DNA of 64,000 nt from Protonemura montana (taxonomy: Eukaryota; Arthropoda; Insecta; Plecoptera; Nemouridae): the NCBI GenBank assembly GCA_947568835.1, contig OX387605.1:8808418-8872417 (forward strand), written 5' to 3'. Within the stretch, counting starts at the first letter, position 1, and every line of letters begins with the position of its first letter. A program made the position numbers and the translations under genes. Shown piece by piece: positions 1-14,233 of the stretch. The notes beneath the pieces were generated by a model that was not told the origin of the DNA, made no database searches, and saw only the letters and a program-made list of their open reading frames with translations.

Positions 1-1999
1 ATCATGCGTTGCTTTTGAAGGAACACAGTTAATTGGGCGTATAAATTTTATTTTGATGACGCAGTTATATGAGAAAAACAATTCTGTTCTGCTGGCATAA
101 TGTCTCCAATGACTTGCAAGATGTGGCTGGATTTTCGCCGGTGACATAAACAAAGGAAAGATGTTATTTGCTCAGCATCAGGAATGTCAAACCAGGACTT
201 ACGCTATGTACGTAATGCCTATACGGCCATCAAATTTGCATCATCTTGATACAACTTTTGATATCCTTCTTCACGAACTCGATCAAATAATGACAGTTCG
301 GTTCTATATATTCGTCCAACAAAATTTTAATATGTGCTTTCTTCCAGAGCAAACACCTGCAATTATAATTGTAGATTTCTCAATACCTTTCCTTAATAAG
401 TGATTTAAATCTAAAAAAAAGACATATCTTGGTTGCTCGTTCACCATTTTTGCAATGCATGAGGTTCTGCAAATTCGCGTCCAATGCAAAAGGCAAGGCG
501 CCGCGACGAGTCGGTTGCATAAACCGCAGGGGAATCAACTACTTGGATACCAGCAAGAAAACGTTGTCAAAGCACATGCTACGAAATGCAAATGAATGTT
601 GCGCTCCGGTTTTCGAATTTCATGAAGGTAACAAACGGTTGGCTGATTCCAAAGACAAGCAGGTCAAAACGATTCTCGTGTGCCCGAAAGTGCGTTGATT
701 CACACAATTCACACCATTCGTGTTGCGCTTCGCAGCCGCGGAGCGCGCTGTCGATGTCGACCGACGTCGTCGCCGTCGTTGCGATTGCGATCCGTGCGTG
801 CACGCGTTGTGTGGTGATCGGGCACGCGGGGCCGCGCATATCTGCCGCTCATTAGCGCACTCCTGCGCACGGGCGTGCGCGGATCGGCACGCCTTCAAGA
901 CCGCGCGTAGAACTTTAGGCAGGGGCGTCGGCGTTGCCGAGGCTCACGACGCCGAGTGACGCCGGTAGAAAGGACGGTTAGCGTCGGTTGGCGCTACTGT
1001 GGTTTTGGGAGCCACTGGTTGTGTTAAATATCCTCTGCTATGCGAAACATTGAAATACCTCGTCATGTGACTGGCTGAAACTTTGTTGCATATGTGTACC
1101 ATTAATATCCCATTCAATTTTCAACTATATTTAAGTCAGAGATGCCGCAGCATAAACCTAAGCATAAACCTAAGCATTTTCATACATCGATTGATTGGGC
1201 ATCGAACTGGAAATGCTAATAAAGGTAAAAATATGGTAAAATAAAATATTCTGCAAGCTCGTTTTCTGGGGGATCGGGGTGGCGAAACGGGGATAAATCG
1301 TTTAGTCTGCTCATCGAGGGTTATTGTAAGGCAGTAAGCGTGAGTCAGTGCCAAACAGGTGGCTATAAAACAATCGTGCAATCTCAAGAAGGCAGATATT
1401 TTGGCAAGTATTCGAAAAATTCACATTCTTGATCAGCCCAAAGAAAATGTGTTTATTTTTATCAAGGCAATTATTTAAATTCCTCCTATGAGGATGAGCT
1501 TTATCAAACGGCAAGAAGGGTATCCCAAACGTGTTTATCTGGGATCGTGTCAGCGTTGAAACGAAAGTAAATCGATTTTGGCATTCCACGCATTCCAGAG
1601 GAGGTATGGAGGCGTTGTTGATGGCAATCATTTGCTCAGTGAGACTGAAAAAGCCTGCGATCTCAGGTCGAAAACAGTAATTAATGGCAATCCAGCAAAA
1701 AAATAAGTTGGCTCAAGTCCTTTTATGGACTGGTGAGATACTGGCCGGCAGAAAGGAAAACTAGCGGGCGATTGAAATTTAATTTTGTTTAGTGAAAAAT
1801 GTGAATGAAGCACCTTGATTGAGAGGTAGGTGAAAGTTTACTCGTTTTTCAAACATCTGCAATAAAGCGGTCATAAATCCCAAATCCTTTGAGTTTCCCT
1901 GCGACAATCATTCACGCACCGAACGCACAATGCGTGGCAAGGCATCAATGAACTTGAAGTAGCGTTAGTTCGAATGTCGTAGGGTCGTCAATGCTAATA

Positions 2000-4900
2000 G
2001 CCTACTCTCGTTGCAGCGATTACACCCGTAAAACTCGAACGGCCCGACCGTTGCCCACCCTCGCCATGCACCCCACACGGACCAGCAGACAACTGTTGGC
2101 CGAGGCAGCCAGAAAAGGTGCAAAGGTGTTTGTGGTACTTGAAAACGCATGTCAAATCGTGTTGGCCCCTTCTTGCCACACCTTGGTGCCTACACATAAC
2201 TCAGTCGGTGCTAACACGGGGGTCGTGGGGGCTGGTCGTTGGCGGCGCAAGGCAGAACGTAAAGTCACCGCAGGGTACTCCCTCCGGAGCACAATGCCAA
2301 CGAGCAGCTGATTAAGATATTATAGAACACGCAGGTAGAAATGTCGAACAAAACTCCAGAGCGGATCGAGTAGAGTTGTCAACTAGTTTTCATTGATGGC
2401 TAAGGTGAGAAGCAATAGACCTCCCACCCGATCTGGATCGCCGAAGAAGCGGAGGCGAGGGCGCCACTTAGTCTGGTCTTTTGTTGTACAAGTGCAAAGA
2501 CACTTAGAAATCGGCGAAACCTACCTGTCGAACACAGGTAATCGACAGGCGATAAAAGTAAATATTTGTGAAGCTTATTTCCACCTTAGCAGCGTTAGGG
2601 CTAACAAATCATTGTCGGTTGCTAACTAGGCGACAATGCGAAACGAGCTCAAAGTCGCTTCTGGAGCAGCTGCCATTCAACGCGCACCCGGTAAAAAAGT
2701 AGCGACTGCAAGCGTCCCTGTCGCCGAGTCCTGCCAGGGGTATTGTACTGCTTTATGGGTGTTGTGCGATGCGACAAAGCCTTTGCACATTCCACTCCTC
2801 CAGGCGTCGCTCGACGTGGCCGATGACATTATCGACCGCGTAAAAAGCAAGATTGTATTAAGAGATGTTCGAGACTGCAAGTTCTCGCGCCGAAACGTTA
2901 ATGGTTTCAAATTACAACGCCATGAAACGGCCCAAATTTCGTTTAAAACCCGCTGTAAAAACGATCTAAAAGTATTAAAACGATCTGTTCGTTGATAGCC
3001 ACTTAACCGGTGTCCGGACAGAACACGGCGGCAGGAGGCGAGCTGCGACACATTGGACAGAGCGAGCTAGCCTTGTCCCCGTATCAAGCATGAAATCAGG
3101 CGCTCTCGGCCGTCACGGATGTCGGCTTCGGCGCTGGGCCGCATGAAGACGCTGCAGCCGACGTCTCCACCCTTTGTCTCAATAAGCAAAGCAATGAGCT
3201 GCAATTGGCGTCGCCATCACATCGAGATGCGACGCGAACGACATTCTCGCTCGATTCGTCGCATCCTTCGCCGGACACCAGACATCGACACCGTTGACAA
3301 CATCTCTGTCAACATCGTGAGTATGTGTGCGAGGTGGTCTTTCATAGGAGTCAGAGGTTCCGCGAACGGCCGCCGGGTTCCCACGAACGCGGCCGTCGTT
3401 TCGTCGGAACGACGATGTCATGCGGGCGACACCCATAATGGCGACACGAGATAACGCGGTCCGTGGCACGACCGAGCGATTCTGCGGTCCAGAAGCCAGT
3501 CGGACCGATCTGCACGCTGCGATGGAATTTGTCCGTAATCCGTTTCCACCCACTCGTAGACGTCGATAGGCAAGCAGACGGCATCGTCTGCACGCCGGCA
3601 GACACCGACTACCATTTCATGTCCTTTTATGTAGCTGCGAGGCAAAATTACGTTTATTTAGTCACCCCTGTTGCAGTCTTGCGGACAAGGTGTCGTTGCG
3701 TGTCGTGTCGGAAATGACGTCAGTCAAAGGGTTGCAAGTGTTTGCCGTGAGGGAGTCGCCTGCCTCCACGGCGGCGATCAAAGTCTCGGACACTGCGCAG
3801 GAAGTCTTGCGTGCTCGGCACAAATATTTGACCAACTCTCTATCATCGTGCGCGTATCGTCAACGAACACCACGTCTTCCTTGAAGCATTTTCTCTCAAA
3901 ACACTCGTGCAAGCGTTTTCCCTATGTGTTCAAGTGGCAGTCGAAGACGGGATTTTGCCTGTTCGCGCGTTGACATCACTTTGCCAATGCCGCGCTCTGA
4001 GTGATCCTTTCACGGCTTTCAAAGGAGTGCCACCCTTGAAAGAGTCGCCTTTTTTCTCGACTGTTCATGTGTGCAGGGTCTCCGGGGGAAGATTGCAAGC
4101 GCCGGCGCTGCATGGACGGCGTGTCAACAAATTGGCGCTTTCGGCCGGCGCGAACAAAACGCCGGAAACGGCGGCACGTCTTGTCCGAGTGACACGGGAT
4201 TTGCAGAGGCGTTAGGCGCCTTCGCCGCGGCCAGAGCACGTTCCGTCGCGGTACGCCGGTGATTCACGTCGGCGATCTCACTCACCGTGTACCCACATTT
4301 TGGAATGACCATACAAGTGTAAAATAAATGGCATCGCATTCCATTGTTATCGAGGAAGAAATTGCCGAGTTAGTCATTACAAGGCAGGAGGCCCATGAGC
4401 CCACCACTAGCATTGACAACTGCTCAAGGGTCCATCCTTCCCATGCTATCTCCATCGGTTCGTACCTTCCATTCTTTCCAGCAAACATGTCAATTCACGA
4501 TCCGGGTGTCGGATCGGAATGTGCGGCGCATGTGTCAGATGAAGAGTGCGCCGCCCGCCGCCTTTGTCCTCGACCATCAATGAGCGCGATAATTTATGTG
4601 CCCAGGTCCGAGTGGCCGCTTTGGGAGAGTGGTGCGCGGCGGCGCTAGCGAGTCCTCGCCGTGGGTAAGTCAACAAGCGGCCGGCCACCTAGAGTGTTGA
4701 CCGTTGCGCCCCTCCGCGACGTGCGCAAAATAGCGTGGTGCGAGGCAATCAGAGGTCTCACATCGGCGTCGCACACAAATAAAGTGCCAGCGGGAGGTGT
4801 CGGCCCCACGTTTCCGGTGGGAGCGAATGTGTGGCGCTCCGGGGATTGCCGTGCGCGATATTCACACGTCCAGGTAGCGGTCTGAGGCTGGTCCACGGCC

Positions 4901-5100
4901 CGTCGTGCAGACGCGCTGGGAAAGCGCCGGGGAAACGGGAGGCTGCGGCGAGTAGGTCGAGGGTGCAGTCTGGCTGTTGTCACTCGTCGCCGAGATGCGG
5001 GCACGGTCCCTGTGATCTCGGAGGCCGAGGCCGGGGTCAAAAGACGCGATGACTTGGCCGGGGACATCTCAGATCGCACCCTGGTCGCAGTGTCGCCAAC
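2000..5100. other. GC-rich stretch, possibly a decayed element or non-coding transcript
   Basis: Base composition is clearly richer in G and C, and in CpG, than the flanks. Overlapping open frames run on both strands, including a plus-strand ATG frame at 2636-2995 (119 codons) and a minus-strand frame at 4645-5079. Neither resembles a protein I know. A minus-strand stretch near 3780-3950 reads like protein but is not continuously open. It could be a CpG-rich regulatory domain, a decayed mobile element, or chance open frames favoured by low AT content. Confidence 0.3.
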
Positions 5101-8100
5101 CCGCCTGGCACAACCCGTGATTTATTAACGTGGTCTGCATTGACGGCGTGCTGCGGGCATGTCTTTGGAACGCTGCATCTGCACCCCCTGGCAACGCATT
5201 GCTTGATTGCAAGCGACAATGCTCGAAAGTCGAAGGTCATAAATCAACTCGAAGATTTTATCCGCGTTCGCCTACCGTTTGCTAATACTCTCGAATGTCC
5301 GCAACGTCGACAATATTTAAACGCGATTTATTTACCTGTGCGAACGTGCACAAGAAAAGCATGTTGCAACTTCACCGCCAGAGCCGGCGATCCAGATAAA
5401 TGAAAAGCATCTGTTTTGCATATCAGGAGGAATAATAAAGCACATGGGGGCATTGTTGGCGCCAAGGAATTCGAGCCCGCGCGGCGACGGTGGCGTGGAG
5501 AAAATATAATATCGGTTATCTTTCAGGAATGTCGGCGTTTTGTGCAGCAGGACGAAGACGGCGACGACCGCGACCGCGGGAGAGAAAACGACCATCGAGA
5601 CATCGAGCCAATATTTCACTGGGCAAGACACCCCGAGTCTCCACACACATGACAACCCCCCGTCCCCCATGCGTCCCACCCGGCGGGGCAAGACACACAC
5701 TCGACACGGCTCGTTCCCAAGAACATGATATCATGGCTCGGGGGTATTTTTGGGCACAGGAAGCAGATAACGACCTAATTTTTCCCATGCATGCTTTGGC
5801 ATCTCTGCGCATTTCGTATGCCACCCATACCTCTATCAGCCACAACCCGATCCGCAGTCACGGCCAATGGCTGACGTGCACACTAAATTGCTGGCGAAAT
5901 TATTTATCTGCTCGCCCAACGTGTAATTATATTATTACGACGATACAGATTGCAAAGCCCCAGGAGGTTCACAGACGCTTCTTCTAGGAGCAAAAAAAGT
6001 GTGGGTGCGTTATCGCTACGAAATACTTACCGTGGATCGTTAAAATCAGGTAAAAAAATCACTCTGCATTCTAAAATGGATGGCTGGTGTGTAGGCACGA
6101 AGACTGTACGAATTGTTTAATTACAACACTGAAATGGATAATCTAGAAGATTGCAGCATACCTCCACGTGTGATAATAATAATGATGATAATCAAGAGGT
6201 GTACCCGAGAAGGGCGATCGTCGCTCTGACTGAGAAACGCATCTGTCGGGAAACTGACGAACTCGCTGGCGAGCATTCTTGAAACCTAGTGCTTTCTCTG
6301 TTGGTGATGGAAAGTATCTAGAGATGACAGTGTATCTTGCATCTGAGTCGATAAGCCAAGTCGTTGCCTCTTATCGGAGCAAGCAATCTTCGAAGACAAT
6401 GGCTCGGTATGTGAATTATGCGCCTGCTCGATCCCCCTTCATGCAACTTTGATAGGCCATTGCAATAAACAATTGCCGAGACAAGAAAGTAATTCCGCCG
6501 TTCCCCGCGCGAGATGAAATAAGAACAATACCAACGAAATGTGCCATCTTGGATTCCTCGTATTTCGGCGCAAGTTTGTAGAAATCGTAGCCACATTTAC
6601 AGAAGAATCCGAGTGGGCATCACAGTGACGATATTGGAATGTATGTTGCTAAGTGTATAGGCGTTTTCTGCATTCAATTCTAACTAGCCGCGTTAAGTGC
6701 ATTCCTGATATGTGTTAATAATTAGAAGAGGGAGATGGGGCACTAAAAAATAACTGTAAAAGCAAATTTAATTTGACAAAAATTCAAGCCTGAACTTCTG
6801 AAAATGTAATTCAAGGTCATCTCTTACAGCAAATCTCTTTGTCAACCCAAATAAATTAGCTACATATGCTACAAAATCATGTTTCCGCCTTCAAATTAAT
6901 TCTGGTGTCCTGGATGCCGATTCAGATAAGCGTTCCCTTTGCACGGGATAGAACCTGAGTATTACGCCACACTATGACGTACTGCGCAATACTTGGATTG
7001 CCACCCACTCTAGAGTAAATAAAGTATTTATTACCTGTATGATCCCCATAATTTCCAGCTTATTATAACTAACCCCATATCGCTAACATTCATTGCCTAC
7101 TCAAATCTATGCTTCCCGTCTGTATTGCCGTATTGGCTCTCATTTCTTTGGAGACGCCGTACAAATATTTGAAAGGTAGCACCACAGTCATGCAGCGTTA
7201 TCTCTAGTTTTCCAGAAAGTGCGTAAAGGAACAACCATACCTACGTAGTACCTACGTCATGAGTGAGCATGTAGTATTTACCTTCAGCATTCAGATCAAA
7301 GTTCAATATTCTTGCCAAAATGATTTCTAGTTCGCTGGAAAACTGATAATAAAAGTATGTGGATGACGTTAGGAGCGAGACTAATCGGAAACTGCCGTCG
7401 ATAACATTCCGTCAGCGCAGTGCAAATACAGAGATCGCCGACAATAATGTTTTTCAGCTTCATAACGAAAGCAGACATTTCGCGAGGATCGAAGGGATCG
7501 TTTGGCAAGGCGCAACGCGTTAGCTGGTAAAGAGAATCAGCACACAAAGCTTTGTCCAACTGCATGGTAAATTCAATCAGGAATTTCGAAACCCCGGAGA
7601 TGGCACGGCGTTACCCCGTTGGTCCAACCATTGACCATCACACAACGCCCCCATGGTCCAACATTTTATTTAATGGGGAACAGCTAGAAAAAGCGGTCTC
7701 GAACAAGGAACTGGCGCAGAACTGCTATTGAACCTGAATCTAGTTTAATCGCGAAGCTATCTAATAGAAAACCAGAAAACTTAGTGACTAGGGCGAATTT
7801 CAAGCTCATTGATAACTCGATTGATAGTGAATCTGACTTAAATACTTAAGAAGACTATAAGTGCTATTGTCTTATCAACAAGGACATGTCGAGAGAAATA
7901 CCGATCGCCAAGTGCAGTAAAAACATTTATGTGATAATATATGATATGATTTCATTCATAAGCGACGTCAACACTTGGGCAAAAAGAACATGCTTATATG
8001 GCTTGGCTAAGAATTCCTCAATTAATTATGTCGATCGTTAAGACTATCAAACTGATTACATTGTCTCAAGTACAGTGAGTAACGTTGAAGTTATTTAGAT

Positions 8101-11100
8101 CATATTTGTGACTATGTTTTTAATTGTATTACAATTATAATCCGCTTGTCAATAACGAATCCAGGGGTTACCTGGTCTGGCACTGACGCCGTCAAAAGCG
8201 TCCAATTTGCACCGCGGACATCATAATCCGCTTTTAGCAAACATAGGTGAAGTGGTGCAAACAGGTGGTGTAATCTTGGTAACCCAGCGCGACGCACGAT
8301 AGCGCAGAACATTCGCACAGGCAACACAGAATCGGATTGCTGATTAAAAATCGTACATAGTAATGACATGGGAAAACAAAGAAACAAAAAATCAAACAAA
8401 CCAGTTCCTTCCTCAATAGACAATTTCTCGACCAGAAAAAGAATGTCCGTACACAAACTGGATTGAATTTAATGGCTCGCGTTTTAAATGTGACATCCCA
8501 CGTCCATTATGCAATATTCAAATCTCGACACTGACAAGTGTATTTTCTCCGCAGAGATGAGCGGCATCCTCTGCACGACCCTTAAAAACCCGAAGCCTCA
8601 ACATTGTCTCGCATGCGGTATAAGTGCGATGCGCAGCAATTTGAGGCTGCGCAGGTCTTGCGCAGTCAGATTCTTTGTCGGCTGCAGCGTGCAGGTCATT
8701 ACAGTCACAGCGCGCGCAGTTTTCAGGTCGTCTGGACACGAAAGGCAAAGGTGGATAGCTATCTCCGCATGCACATAGGGAAACAAGCGGGCATCATTCA
8801 CGGCCTGCGATGCACACCGTTTGCCGAATATCCAGTCAAGGAACCTGCTTATCAACATTCCGGGGCAAAGGAAGGTGCAAGCCAAGAGCTTTGAATTCAC
8901 CAAATGCACATTTGTTCGATTGATTTGCATGTCTGAATCGATTTGCATAACAATTCGGAGCAAAGTTACCCTCTGATGCAAACTTGGACTGTGCTATACA
9001 GAGAATCTTACTACATTTCTCGTGTTATCAAGGGATGGAAGGCGGACCAAGAAAAGACAGAGCGTGGCTCTACAAAAAAAGACCAACCTTCCTGGTAAAC
9101 CCTCGGAGGGCTTGCGAAGACTGCAATTCCTTCCTTGCAAACCCTCAAGAGCACTCGACTACTGCAATGCCTCTTCTTCTGCAGCTCGCACTCAAACGAG
9201 TCTCTGTAAACGTTTGCAATATAACAATAATACCACAACGACAAGTCGCCAAGTCTATTGTGGTGTATAATTCACTGCACAATGCAGATCATAATACCTA
9301 TTCACGTACAATATCAGACAAAACCAACCACTTTCTGTTTGTTTTGATCTCGACAATGACTTATACCCATTCTATAACATTGCAAGTAGCAAATATGTAG
9401 GCGACGAGCGAAGCATCGCCAGCAGCAATTAGCAGGCACTAAATCATAGGAGAGAACGAGCTAACAGACCTATAGGAGCAAGACCATAAAGCAAGCTACG
9501 AGAGGCCCGCGGTCACCGAGTTGCCGGTGACGCGACAACGCCTAGAGATGGTCAATCTCACCGCCGACTGACACCACGATGCTCGCTTTGCTGCAATATT
9601 TGCTCAGCAGGTAATTGACTCGACTCGTCGACACTCTGGCCCAGCACGGGGCAGGATTCATAATATTATGTATTCCTGCAGATACTTCGTTAGTTGCACG
9701 TTTAAAAAGTCAAGTCGCGCCTTGGGCAAGTCGAACTTAATGACGTTAATTTGCTTAATCGCGGCGAGGGGAGCTGGCCGAGGAGGTGCATCGCGATCAA
9801 GAAATCAATTGGCCAGCCAGTCGTGTAAGAGTCCGCGTCTGCTGTGTGCTAACGAGCTGAAAGTACCGTCCGATGAGTCATGCACATCAAATCGCAATCT
9901 TAATCGAATGCCGTCGATCACATCACCAATCGCGGCAAATCTTGTGACAAATGCTGGCATGTGGCGATAGTAATTCCAGGTTTAACGTTCCTTGGAGAGC
10001 TGATCTTTACTCGATAGGTCGATCGGTCGCGTGTTCGATTGTGCACGCGAGCGCGCCGCGTTCTTTCCCGCGAGTCGCCTGATTGCAGCGCTCCTACCGG
10101 CGGCGGCGAGTGTCATGTAACGTGCTAATTAGTGGCATAATGAAAGTCATAAAGGCGTCAGCTGATTGCGCCTGTATGTTGTCGCGCGAGTCGGCGTCCT
10201 CGGGCGTCGTGGCAGCTTGAGATGGCGTGTGGCGAGCCAGGGGCGTCGGCGTCGACGTCGGCGTCGCCGGAGGCTCGGCCGGGAGACGTCACGCCCGTGC
10301 TGTGCCAATGGAGGACACTCATGGCTAGAAAAAGTGCAGCTCGGTATGGATATTTCAGCGTCGCTCTCTATGTCAGGCCGAATCGAGGTAGTTAGCGACA
10401 TGTTGGGTTTTGGTCGTATCTTTACATTGAATGCCAGATTGCAGGCTGGTAATTTAGCGCATTGCGCACGCCCGTGGTGGCCCGACTTCGACGGTCCTCT
10501 GCCAGGGTAATTAGAGGCTGCGAAATGATTGACGTCAGCTGATGGTGCAGTGCGCCTGCGTTGGCCGGCGAAATGCATCGCCATATGTGAAAAGAAAGTT
10601 TGAGCATTGCAAGACGAGGAAGAAATTTTGAAAAACATTACGCCAATAAATTGTACGCGCCAAAGGCTGACAGCGGAATTTTTTGATGTATTTTCTGTTA
10701 CACCTCTGCTGGCCTACTCCCAGTTTGTTTTGTACGATCGTTAGACAGGCCGTAGACATTAGCAGGTATTTTACAGCATGTGAACGCGAGTCATGCCTCG
10801 TTGTTTTCAAACATTACTCAGAAATCTGAGCGAATTAATTCGGAATTCGGAGTGATAAAATCGCGAGGCAATCTCGCCAGACTCCAGAGCCACTCGAGTC
10901 GAGTGAGTCAACGCGTCGTGCCTTGGCGCGTTGTGGTTCCCAAACGCTACGTTAGCACCTTGTCGAGCAATTAGGCGCATGGTCGTTACAGTAAATCACT
11001 CTGCCGGCAGCCAGGAATTGGCCGTCCCCCCACTGCTATCATTTCATTGGTGGAGCGCAGAGACGACACCTGTCTAATTGAAGGGACGCGGAACAAACCG

Positions 11101-11250
11101 GTCGGTCCACGTAATCGCTTATCAGCAATCAACAATCAGTCGATCAACGGGCGATCGATCGCGGCCGCGGTTTCGCGAGCGAATTGCGACTGGTCGCGTC
11201 GAGGAGATATGACTCACGCGAAGATGTTACTCACCGGTCGCACTCGCCGC

Positions 11251-11272
11251 CCCCCCCCCCCCCCCCCCCCCC
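11251..11272. repeat. Poly-C run
   Basis: A long homopolymer of C on the plus strand, upstream of the first secreted-protein gene. Such runs are length-variable and error-prone in assemblies. Confidence 0.9.
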
Positions 11273-12055
11273 CGTCGCGAGATTTCTGTCACCGGTCCCC
11301 GAGCGCTTTGATTGGCAAGAAGTGCGAATGATAGCCAGGTTTATGAGGTTAAACGGTCCCCCATTTCGGCCCCGACTCGGGACTCCTGCGGGACGACATT
11401 GCGCAGCCGATTTTCGTCACCGGATATTTTCGGCTGCTGAGCAACAACGTCCATAAGTTACACAAGAGGCTGCGTCATTGGCGCGCGGTCGCTACCTGAT
11501 ATTTTAATGACAAGATGTATTTTTCTGTGGCCAATTAAGACTTGAGCAGAGAGCGTGGTATTGTGTTATTTGCTCATTTCAACATGTGTGTCAGGTGCGT
11601 CTCATTTACTGGAATTAAGAACAGGCCATCGGAAAAGTTGGAGAAGATTTCAGCAACAACTGGCAACCGCAAGCATGTGTTCGGCGGGAAAACGCACTCC
11701 GGCCTGCGTTTTCACCCGAACGTTCAGCGGCGATCCGACCGCATTGAAATCGACCAAGTTAGTGGCTCAGTTTCTTAGTAGGCCAAAGGGCATTTCGACC
11801 GGCCATAAATTGCATTCACGTCGCCGGAGTCGTCCGAGAAATAATGATGGGTGGACGAACGGGCCGTCAGACTGGCGGGGATCTAATTAAAACAAGCGGC
11901 GATGAGAAGGGGTTGATGGGTCGACGCGATCCGCGTGGCCGCTTTCTGCGCTTGCGCGCCCCTGGCGTGCGCCTTCCGGAAATCAGGAGAGAAAAGGCAT
12001 TTCCTCCCTGGCATTAATTGGCCAGCCAGTTCGTAGTAAAACGGCGTGCAAACTA

Positions 12056-12092
12056 CCGCCGCTGCCGCCGCTGCCGCTGCTGCCGCTGCCAT
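12056..12092. repeat. GCC/GCT trinucleotide microsatellite
   Basis: Imperfect GCCGCT repeat just upstream of the promoter of the first secreted-protein gene. On the minus strand it would read as polyalanine in one frame, but no gene is supported there. Confidence 0.7.
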
Positions 12093-12340
12093 TGCCTGTC
12101 GACGCTGGAATTATTCGGCGCGGTGTTATGAATGAAAACGCAATGCCCCACGCCATGCCCAGCATAACGGCGCTAATGCGAAAAGCACACTCAGTTCACG
12201 GAACAGGTCAACCACATTTCGAGAATCACTAAAGCAAAACGATAAGGCGATGATTTCACAAAACATCGCAATCTTTATTGATCAGATAAGATGATCTATG
12301 ACAGAAGCCGATGGTAGGGATAGTCTTACCTTATACTACC

Positions 12341-12383
12341 TATATAAAGCACGGCGCAAGTGGAGACTTGGTTTAGTCAGTTG
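12341..12383 (+). promoter_or_regulatory. TATA plus initiator core promoter of cytokine-like gene 1
   Basis: A TATATAAAG box at 12341-12349 is followed by TCAGTTG at 12377-12383, a good match to the arthropod initiator. The predicted start site is near 12379. The spacing is a few bases longer than the classical 30. A GATAAG motif lies just upstream at about 12286. The same TATAAAG then TCAGTTG arrangement occurs ahead of the neighbouring paralogue, which supports both calls. Confidence 0.6.
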
Positions 12384-12567
12384 AGGTATCCTCCAAGTGG
12401 CCAGTGGTCGGCGCGTTATTGTGTGTGCAGTGTACGATACCGCCGCGTCGAGCGAGCTGGTCAAGTGGGACTGGGCAGCCGGACGAATCATTGTGACAAC
12501 AGCAACTACTACGACAACTACCACTACGGCGACAGGCCAAAGTGTTGACCATTCACAAGTCCATGTG

Positions 12568-14202
12568 ATGGGAAGGAGACGCAGAAATCCGAGCGGAGAC
12601 AGCGGTGGCAACTGCGGCGGCAGCGGCGGCAAATCTTGGACAGACGGTTAGTGGAGTTTGTTATCTCTGCAGGCGGACGCGTGAGCGCGACGCTCTGCAA
12701 TTATAACAGCACACCAGAGGAACCGCAGACTCTGACATGGATGTAGAGGTGCCAGCGAAAGTGACGTGCAACGAGCGTGTACCTAGCGATAAGTACTTTT
12801 CCGAGAATTCGATCTTCAGCGACATGCACCGATGAAAGTGCCACAGCGTTTCCATTGTTCGCGATCCGCCGCACGGACCGCGCGAGTCGGAAAAGCCACG
12901 CGGAAAACCCTCAGCGATTGCGGAAATGGCGCGCGTGGCGATTCAGGGGACGGTAATTACAACACAGAGCTCAAACAGAGATGCTAATACGTCATACATC
13001 AATTATTTTCTTCCTTCGACGGTTTTTTTTCCTCTCTTCACATTTACTTTGGTATTTTAACTGCGTTTAATACGTTCCACTAATAACATATCCTTAGCGA
13101 GGCTGGTGCAAGTGGACCGAATAATTGACAAATCACAGATTATTCCTCGATATGCGTGTTTGAGACGACCGCACGAAACTAATCGTTTCCATCTCAGCGA
13201 GCTAGTTCTAATCTATTTTCATTACAATCGTGTATGACTGTTATTACGCGTACTCGGCAGACAAACGTACACCCTGTGTACAGACAGCGAGTCACAAGTC
13301 TTTCTGCGCAAGCCGAGTTCTTCTCACTGAACGTAATAGTATATTTTAGAAATCGAATTTAATAAGTGCATCACTAATTACAGGTTTGTGGAGCTAAGTG
13401 CAGGTGTCTCATTCTTGTGTAACATGCATGGTGCATTCTCTCGCTTGTATCTCACTGCGTACTGAGAGTGCATCGAGCACAGAGTTCTGGCAGAAGATTG
13501 CAAATGGCGGCTACACGCCAGCGCTAGCTAAAACACGAAACGGCAATGGAACCTGCGCGGTGCACGTTGAGACGCGTAGTACACTAGGTCCACAAACGCT
13601 CGATTCCCAAAGAGAATGCGTATCTGTATAATTACAATTAACATTCGCGACTAATAGGTGTCCGATATTATGGGAGTGTAGTATAATAATTAATAAGCGA
13701 GTCGCTGCCGCAACCGCGCCGAGTCTGCCTGCCAGTCGGCCGGTACCAGGCGGTAAGGCAGCGAGGACATTTTCTTTCCGTCGCACCGAAATAATTGCAG
13801 GGTGTAATCAAAGTGAAAGCTCCTGGGCCGGGACATTGGTGAGTACCTAAAGGTGGTCGACGACGACAGACGTCACTGTCAGCAGCCTAAACGCGTCGGT
13901 TTCCCTCGATGCAACGAACGCGGCATGGCCGGCGCAGGTCGGACACGACGTCCCCGCCGAGGACATCGCTGCACCGGGGTGTCATTACGACGCGATACCT
14001 ACCTACCTAGCTACGTACCTGTGTACCCACCACACGCCGCTCTCGCATGGAGATGATTACACTCTATGTAAACCAGCATTAGAGCACGCAATAAAAACTT
14101 AACGAGCAGATTTCACAGCGTCCACCACTAATCAGTCCTTTCGTTACAATAATAGCCCGTAGAGAAACCAGTCGCACGTTAATAGGCATGTTGAAAAGAC
14201 AG

Positions 14203-14233
<31 letters not shown>

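Larger units (their letters stand above)
1..12339. other. Long region with no supportable gene
   Basis: I read both strands for exons flanked by plausible splice sites and for known protein families and found none. Open frames up to about 165 codons exist, mostly in the GC-rich part, but they overlap on both strands, mostly lack good start contexts and match nothing I recognise. A GC-rich, CpG-rich stretch covers about 2000-5100. The rest is AT-rich. It may hold distal regulatory DNA for the secreted-protein gene that starts near 12.38 kb. Confidence 0.5.

Noticed and set aside
2636-2995. 119-codon plus-strand frame with an ATG
   Set aside because: No recognisable motif, an equally long frame on the opposite strand, no promoter or polyadenylation signal, and GC-rich context that favours chance frames.
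5490-5987. 165-codon plus-strand frame
   Set aside because: It starts without a convincing ATG, reads as low-complexity Arg/Pro sequence and has shadow frames on both strands.
10147-10638. 163-codon minus-strand frame
   Set aside because: Driven by a CGTCGG-type repeat; Arg and Pro runs with no domain.
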